A DNA stretch of 64,000 bases, taken from contig CAUJNA010003002.1 of NCBI GenBank assembly GCA_963377175.1, forward strand, positions 380,001-444,000, in the 5' to 3' direction. The notes under the pieces are model-generated. The model searched no databases and was not told where the DNA came from. It saw nothing but the letters and a program-made list of their open reading frames with translations. This DNA comes from Effrenium voratum (lineage: Eukaryota; Sar; Dinophyceae; Suessiales; Symbiodiniaceae). Positions 59,057 through 64,000 of the stretch are shown one piece after another. Position 1 is the stretch's first letter, and each line of letters starts with the position of its first letter. The position numbers and the translations under genes were made by a program.

Positions 59057-59294
59057 GAGCTGAGGGCTGACCGCCTGGCGCAAAGCGGGGTGCAAGCGGG
59101 TGGGGTTTCCCTCGCTTGATCGCTTTTCGTGGTGTTGGCTACTTGTAACAGATCTTCGGACTTTGCACTTTTTATGGTTGAAATCAAGGTGGTTTTTCGA
59201 TTTGAACCCGCAAAACGGCAAGCTTTCTGCAGAGGGTTCAACAGCAAGCGAGGAAACCCGCGGGTTGCGCTGCGCGGTGGTGCGGTTGCCACAA

Positions 59295-59389
59295 GTGTGT
59301 CGTTTTTTTAGGAATGGGAGCCCAACATGGATTTTCGGTTTTCCTTTAAAGCCAACCAAAACAGGGGTACCCCCACCAAAAAGACACAC
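59295..59389 (+). mobile_element. TIR element, family E copy 2
   Basis: Ends gtgtgtcgttttttt and aaaaagacacac, with the core ttttcctttaaagccaacca shared with 19791-19910. Confidence 0.65.
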
Positions 59390-60184
59390 CCGCCTCAGCA
59401 TTTTGGGTTTGCAGATCCAAGCATTTTGATGGGTCCCGGATTCGAATCGAGACGGTTGCGAGCCCGGATGCTTTGGGGTCTCCAAATGCCTTAGTCTTTG
59501 CTCCCAACATGGCGCAACGGTGTTTCTTTTGGTTTCCCAAGGCTTCGTGGCGGGATCTGCCAGAACAAACACAGCCTGACCTTGTGGAACACATGGCCTT
59601 GGAAAATGGAATACAGCCAATCTAAACCAGTGCCTGACGCAGCGTCCATGTGATCTTTTGGTGTACCCGCCGGGAAATGTAGGGAAGGACCCCCAAAACG
59701 CAGCTCCTCCGAAGGAGAATCCTCTCCACAAGAGTTTTGGGCTTCCATCTTAGTCTGCAGAGTATTCTAACATTGCTGTTTTGTTCGTAGGCCGCAAAAA
59801 ACGTAAACGTTGTTTGCCAAGCTATATCAAGGGTTGGAATTGGAAAGGTTGGGAATTTGTTTGAAGAGGCCAAGGAAACCCGCTTGCTTGTCGGCTTTGA
59901 GGTCTGCCCTAGTTGTAGCAACACCCATACGACCATATGGGTGTGTCAAATAAATCGGGGAGCCCAAAACGGAGGCCTTTTACTGTTGGTGTCCCGTTCA
60001 ATGCAACCCGCAAAAGATGCCCTTAAAACAAACGCCGTCCTTTTTTCTTTTTCATGCTGGTCTTGCTCCGGGTTTGAGCAGCGCGTTCTGTCCTGGGCGA
60101 TGTTTTAAGTGGCGACGAAGCCGACAGACAGGCCAAGCCCGAAAATGTGGCTACATACAAGAACCCAAAACGCATGAGGGAAGT

Positions 60185-60425
60185 AAAGAGAGAAAGAGAA
60201 AGAGCGAGAGAAAAAGTGAGAAAGAGAAGGAAGGAACGAAGGAAGGAAGGAAGGAGGGAGGGAGGGAAGGAAAGAAATAAAAGAAATAAAGAAAGAAAGA
60301 AAGAAAGAAGGAAAGAAAGAAAGAAAGAAATAAATAAAGAAAGAAAGAAAGAAAGGCAGACGGACAGACAGACAGACAGACAGAAAATTCAGAAAGAAAG
60401 AAATGAACACAGATAGAAATATAGA
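60185..60425 (+). repeat. GAAA/GGAA/GACA microsatellite
   Basis: A purine-rich tract of GAAA and GGAA units with a short (GACA) run near 60362. In the intron before the 60591 exon. Confidence 0.95.
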
Positions 60426-60590
60426 AAGATAGAAAGAAACATAATGAAATAAATAAAGCTGGATAGTAGCACACCAACTTACATGTCCGTTTCTGTGTTT
60501 GTTTCTCGTCTCTTTTACGTGTTTTTGGGTTTGCCACCTAGAAATATCAGTTGCATCAATCATCCGGCACGGCGATCCGACGATCTGGAG

Positions 60591-60632
60591 GACAACTTTC
60601 TGTCCTTCAACAAAATCGTGGGCTACTTGACT
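60591..60632 (+). CDS. Small exon (DNFLSFNKIVGYLT)
   Basis: Fourteen codons, DNFLSFNKIVGYLT, after gatctggag and before the GC donor GCTGGC. Phase 0 at both ends. It continues the helical region after the KRQ motif. Short, so less certain than its neighbours; the frame also runs open upstream (ARRSDDLE). Confidence 0.5.
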
Positions 60633-61095
60633 GCTGGCATCGGCTTTTTAGTTTTTGTTTTCGGTGTTTTGGTTTTATGTTGACTTTTAGGCTGGAAAAA
60701 GGTCAAGCATTTTTCTGCCAAGCCATACGGTTAGACAGGGTGGGAATGCCCCCCCCCCCCCCGTGTTTGAAGGGACCCCAAGGAGGAACCCGCCTGCAAT
60801 CGTCCGGCTTTTCAGGGGCGCCCTGCCTTTTGCCAAGCTCATAGCGATTTTAGGTTTTCTTTTTTCAGTTTTTTGTTGTTGAGTGGTGTTTGGTGTTCGG
60901 TTCATTTTTAGGCTATCAAAAAGAAAGAACAAATAAGACACCGTTGGAACGTTCAGGTGTTCTCTTCGGTGTTTCTAGGTTTTCTCTTCCTTTTCGGCTG
61001 CAAAAAAACAAGGACGACAATCCAAGCCCAGGGGCTTTCTTCATTTTTAGTCCGCAAGGACACGTAAGATGCCGTGCATTTTTTTGCCCAAGACA

Positions 61096-61222
61096 TACTG
61101 CGGATGGACAAAATCCTGCACCATCCAAGAAACTCTAGAATGATTCGATTCCCCTGTAAATACCAACATAGCATGGTTTCCCGTGGTTTCAAAGTGGTGC
61201 AAGATTTCGTCCATCCACAGTA
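61096..61222 (+). mobile_element. Family B element abutting an exon
   Basis: Begins tactgcggatggacaaaatc and ends gatttcgtccatccacagta. The terminal cagtag is the inferred acceptor of the exon at 61224. Confidence 0.7.
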
Positions 61223-61223
61223 G

Positions 61224-61310
61224 TGTCCGGGGTGGGACAAAGGCTATCTGCAGACGCAGCCGGAGCTCTGGGAGCGCCTGAAGTTGGCCTACACCGCCCA
61301 CTCCACCAAG
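61224..61310 (+). CDS. Exon (WDKGYLQTQPELWERLKLAY)
   Basis: Twenty-nine codons: CPGWDKGYLQTQPELWERLK, LAYTAHSTK, ending before the GC donor GCGATG. The inferred acceptor is the TAG that ends a TIR element (61096-61222), so the mobile-element terminus abuts the exon. An internal alternative acceptor (ctgcag, exon from 61254) also keeps frame. Confidence 0.52.
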
Positions 61311-61376
61311 GCGATGAGAATGGGATCCGGGCGTCGAGAGAGGGCGCCACATGGGTTTGCTGAACCGGTGGCTTCC

Positions 61377-61505
61377 TACTGTGGATGGACGAATTCCATT
61401 TCGCACCACCTAAGAAACCCTGGAATGATGATTCCCCTGCGAGTACCAACAAACAACGGTTTCTCATGGTTTCCAAGTGGTGCAGGATTTCGTCCATCCA
61501 CGGTA
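61377..61505 (+). mobile_element. Family B element downstream of the exon
   Basis: Begins tactgtggatggacgaattc and ends ggatttcgtccatccacggt. Together with 61096-61222 it brackets the exon 61224-61310; family A copy 5 follows with no spacer. Confidence 0.7.
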
Positions 61506-61910
61506 GGTCCCCCAGCTAGGTGCCAACTTTTGCCGCTTTTCTTTTTTTGGTTGGGAGGGTGCCCCCACTAAAATAGACTCCAGGAAAAAAGTTTGCCCTT
61601 TTTTTTGGGGGGGAGGGTGCCCCTACTAAAATAAACTCCAGGGGGAAAAAGTTTGCCCTTTTGTTTTGGGGAGGGTGCCCCTACTAAAATAGACTACAGG
61701 AAAAAAAACAGTTTGCCAATTTGTTTGGGGAGGGTGCCCTTACTAAAATAGACTACAGGAAGGAAACAGGTTGCCATTGTTTTTTGGGGAGGGTGCCCCT
61801 ACTAAAATAGACTCCAGAAAAAAAAAAAAAAAAACAGCCAATTTTTGTGGGGAGGGTGCTAATATAGACTACGGGAAAAAACAAGTGGGTACCCTTATTC
61901 TAACCTCTCT
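61504..61910 (+). mobile_element. Family A copy 5 with internal tandem amplification
   Basis: Starts taggtcccccag. Its core (gggagggtgcccctacta, aatagactccagg) is repeated about six times with a period near 60 bp. It ends acccttattctaacctctct, where the usual ctactggaggacctag is replaced by candidate exon sequence. Immediately preceded by the family B copy 61377-61505. Confidence 0.65.
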
Positions 61911-61917
61911 CAAAAAG

Positions 61918-61936
61918 CTGGCTTCCGAGGACCCCG
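61918..61936 (+). CDS. Possible micro-exon (LASEDP)
   Basis: After caaaaag the sequence reads LASEDP and meets a consensus-like GTGAGT at 61937. It would follow 61310 in phase 0. It sits exactly where the amplified TIR element 61504-61910 loses its normal 3' end. Nineteen nt is too short for confidence, and the frame continues open as ELNDSIVPGIDALAILF. Confidence 0.25.
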
Positions 61937-62326
61937 GTGAGTTGAATGATTCGATAGTTCCAGGGATTGATGCCTTGGCCATTCTTTTCATAGCGTTTTT
62001 GTTGGATTTGCGTTGGGGAATCGAATCATTCCTTGGGTGTTTTTTGTTTTTGTTTTTTGTTTTCTATTGTTTTCAATTGTTCGTTTCAAACAGCGATCGC
62101 TGTTTTGCAGGGTTTGGTTGTTTTCTGGAATGAAGGATTCCTGGAAAGCATGGGGAAGCTACTCCTTAGAATGGGGGTTGCAGGTAGGTTTGGAGGGGGC
62201 TACGCTGCCTCACGAGGATACGGTTCTTGCGAAATCCATTTAAGGGCCTTCTGCAAAAATCTAAAATTTCAAAAGCTTTAAACCCAATCACTGGTTCTCT
62301 CCAAGCAGGGCCATGTTCCCTGAGTG

Positions 62327-62480
62327 ATACTGTGGATGGTTGCGAAATCCATCCAGTGCAGGAGCAGTCCAAATAGGAAATACGCCAAATCCGTTAAAAT
62401 CCAATCGCCGCAAGCACCGTCGACCAATAACAACTGTAGAGTAGCATCTATGCTGCCAGGGATTTTTGTCCATCCACAGC
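62327..62480 (+). mobile_element. Family B element, diverged
   Basis: Begins atactgtggatggttgcgaa and ends atttttgtccatccacagcg. Interior unrelated to the other copies. Confidence 0.5.
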
Positions 62481-62610
62481 GGCACCTGACATTGGGTAAG
62501 AGGACACCGATCTTCCAGGTACCCTCCAGGTCATGGCTGCCTTAGTGGGAGTTATTGGGGTGGGGGGGGGTTGTTGTTGTTTGGGGGAGACGGGGTTCAA
62601 GAATAAGGGG

Positions 62611-62675
62611 GGGAGCCCAAATAAGCCCTTCTTAAGCCCTCAATATGGGCGTATTTAGGGCTTATTTGGGCTCCC
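62611..62675 (+). repeat. Perfect 19-bp inverted repeat
   Basis: gggagcccaaataagccct is followed after 27 bp by its exact complement agggcttatttgggctccc. It could fold as a stable stem. No associated gene is evident. Confidence 0.7.
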
Positions 62676-63625
62676 TCCACCCCCTGCCCCATGACTTGAG
62701 GCGGAAAGCTGGGGTTTGGAACGGATACCAGACGAGACGAAGCGAGTTGGGCCTCTTTGTGGTTTGATGTTCAAAGGTATCCATCATGCCCAGTGCCAAG
62801 CAGTTGAATCCTTGAGAGGATTCAAGGGAAACATGCCTTCTGAGCTGAAAAAAAAGCCCCGGAACTTTCGAAGGGAACCGAATCTCCGGAACCCTTCCTG
62901 AAAGATGTCCCAACCACCGGAAGAAGCCGATTTCTATCGACCCCATAGCCCTCTCAGCTGTTGGGGAAAATCCTTTCACAGGTCTGGGCTATGCTCAAAA
63001 AGGTACTTGGACAAAATCATGGGACAAAATCAATCCAGCAGAATATGGACCGCATACTTTAGTCCTTGGTTCCATTCACAATTGGGCAACCCATTTGGGG
63101 GTTACCCTATTTTTGACAACCACAGCCCCAGTCATCGTGCAGCACTTTTGCGGTCTTTGCCCTAGGTGCTTAGAGAGACTCTTGGGTCCTCAGCCACATG
63201 GTTCGCAGAGTGGACCATTGGCCAGCAGGGCTACAAGGCGCGGACGTTTGTTCGACGTCTGTTCGACGAATGGCGTCGTTGATTTTTCATGGGGACCTAT
63301 GATGGTCAAGAATGATGGTCTTTTGGTTCCCTTTTAGCACCTCTCCGAAAGGGAGAAGAAAGGTACGCCCATTTTTGGGCTGGTTCTCTTTTTTTGTTGG
63401 AGCGGAAACCAGAGATATGCATTTTGCGGGCTGGGGGGTCTAAAAAAGACTCGCCCGAACTGGGGGGAAGCCTTTGGCTGGGGTGAAACGCTTAGACTGG
63501 TACCTGCGCGGTCATGTGCTTGGACCCTCATGTAATATTCGGATTCGGCACAAGAACGAGCGAGCCGGGCCAGGTCCTAAAATGGGCCAATCGGGTTTTC
63601 TTTGCGCTTCCCCTTTAAAATGAGG

Positions 63626-63748
63626 GTGTCTTTTTTGGCGGCACCCACAAAAGGGTGGCTTTCCTTTTTTTCCCCATTAAACCTTTTGATTTTCCCATTA
63701 AAACCACCAAACAAAAGATACCCCCAAGAAAAGTCAAGAAAAGACACA
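63626..63748 (+). mobile_element. TIR element, family E copy 3
   Basis: Left end gtgtcttttttgg and right end gaaaagacacac are inverted; the interior has paired ccattaaa / cattaaaaccacc motifs. A CA tract runs on from its right end. Confidence 0.5.
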
Positions 63749-64000
63749 CACACACACACAAATAGCAACAAAAAAAGTATTTAGCAAGCGGGTGACAAAA
63801 AGACGCAAAGTTATTTTTGCCAGCAGGCATACCAAGGGATGGAGGTGCCGATGTATTGGTTCCTATGCGGGAAGGTGTATTTCATTGAACCTCGGCACCT
63901 GTGTTGTGTGGGTTTTGAGGGAAACCCAACGGAAAAGCCATCATTCTGGATCAGGGCTGAACCAAGACCTTGTTTGCGACATAGGGGGGCTGTAAAGATT

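Larger units (their letters stand above)
61937..64000. other. 3' region without confident exons
   Basis: Holds degenerate TIR copies (62327-62480, 63626-63748), a short perfect hairpin (62611-62675) and a CA tract at 63741-63762. A patch at 62130-62250 (LQVGLEGATLPHEDTVLAK) and one at 63160-63260 have exon-like composition but no recognisable motif or clear splice sites. The end of the DUF445-like gene may be here or beyond the window. Confidence 0.4.

Overview
The window looks like nuclear DNA of a dinoflagellate, possibly a Suessiales/Symbiodiniaceae-like alga. The reasons are: very short exons scattered through repeat-rich DNA; introns whose inferred donors are GC or GA with no GT, and whose acceptors are nearly always AG followed by G; many small terminal-inverted-repeat (TIR) elements; and no compact gene anywhere. 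It contains one 100-N assembly gap (32719-32818). Species-level assignment is not possible from the sequence alone.

One plus-strand gene dominates. From about 13.4 kb to at least 61.3 kb, short coding patches join in frame. The best part (28430-61310) is twelve exons whose reading phases agree at every junction: 1,077 nt or 359 codons in 32.9 kb, about 3% coding. They encode a membrane protein resembling eukaryotic DUF445-family proteins (motifs FTWFHIWLAIQ, GMGVGWQ|GLVPRK, REFRFIE, GIVTNWLAI, IQGLFLKRQ). Upstream exons add an EF-hand loop (14.3 kb) and acidic linkers, and probably belong to the same gene. Weaker exon-like patches occur from 3 to 12 kb, including a possible membrane helix at 8.9 kb. 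The 3' end is not clearly seen.

Layout: 0-13 kb holds weak exon candidates among TIR elements. 13-26.5 kb holds upstream exons, simple repeats and a 1-kb trinucleotide block (24.6-25.6 kb). 28.4-31.6 kb holds the membrane-helix exons. 31.6-44.9 kb is a single inferred 13.2-kb intron containing a ~3-kb satellite with the gap, a decayed Tc1/mariner transposase gene, a decayed HUH-endonuclease/SF3-helicase (Rep-like) gene, and three minisatellite fields. 44.9-61.3 kb holds the remaining DUF445 exons, separated by introns made largely of tandem arrays (ATTC, a ~61-bp array, a 60-bp array, CCCCA). 61.5-64 kb is more element-rich DNA.

The intronic DNA is structured. At least six families of ~90-200 bp elements with conserved inverted ends recur, sometimes nested or adjacent, and one ends exactly at an inferred splice acceptor. 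This fits introner-like or MITE-like amplification. Long open frames over simple repeats are artefacts and are not annotated as genes.
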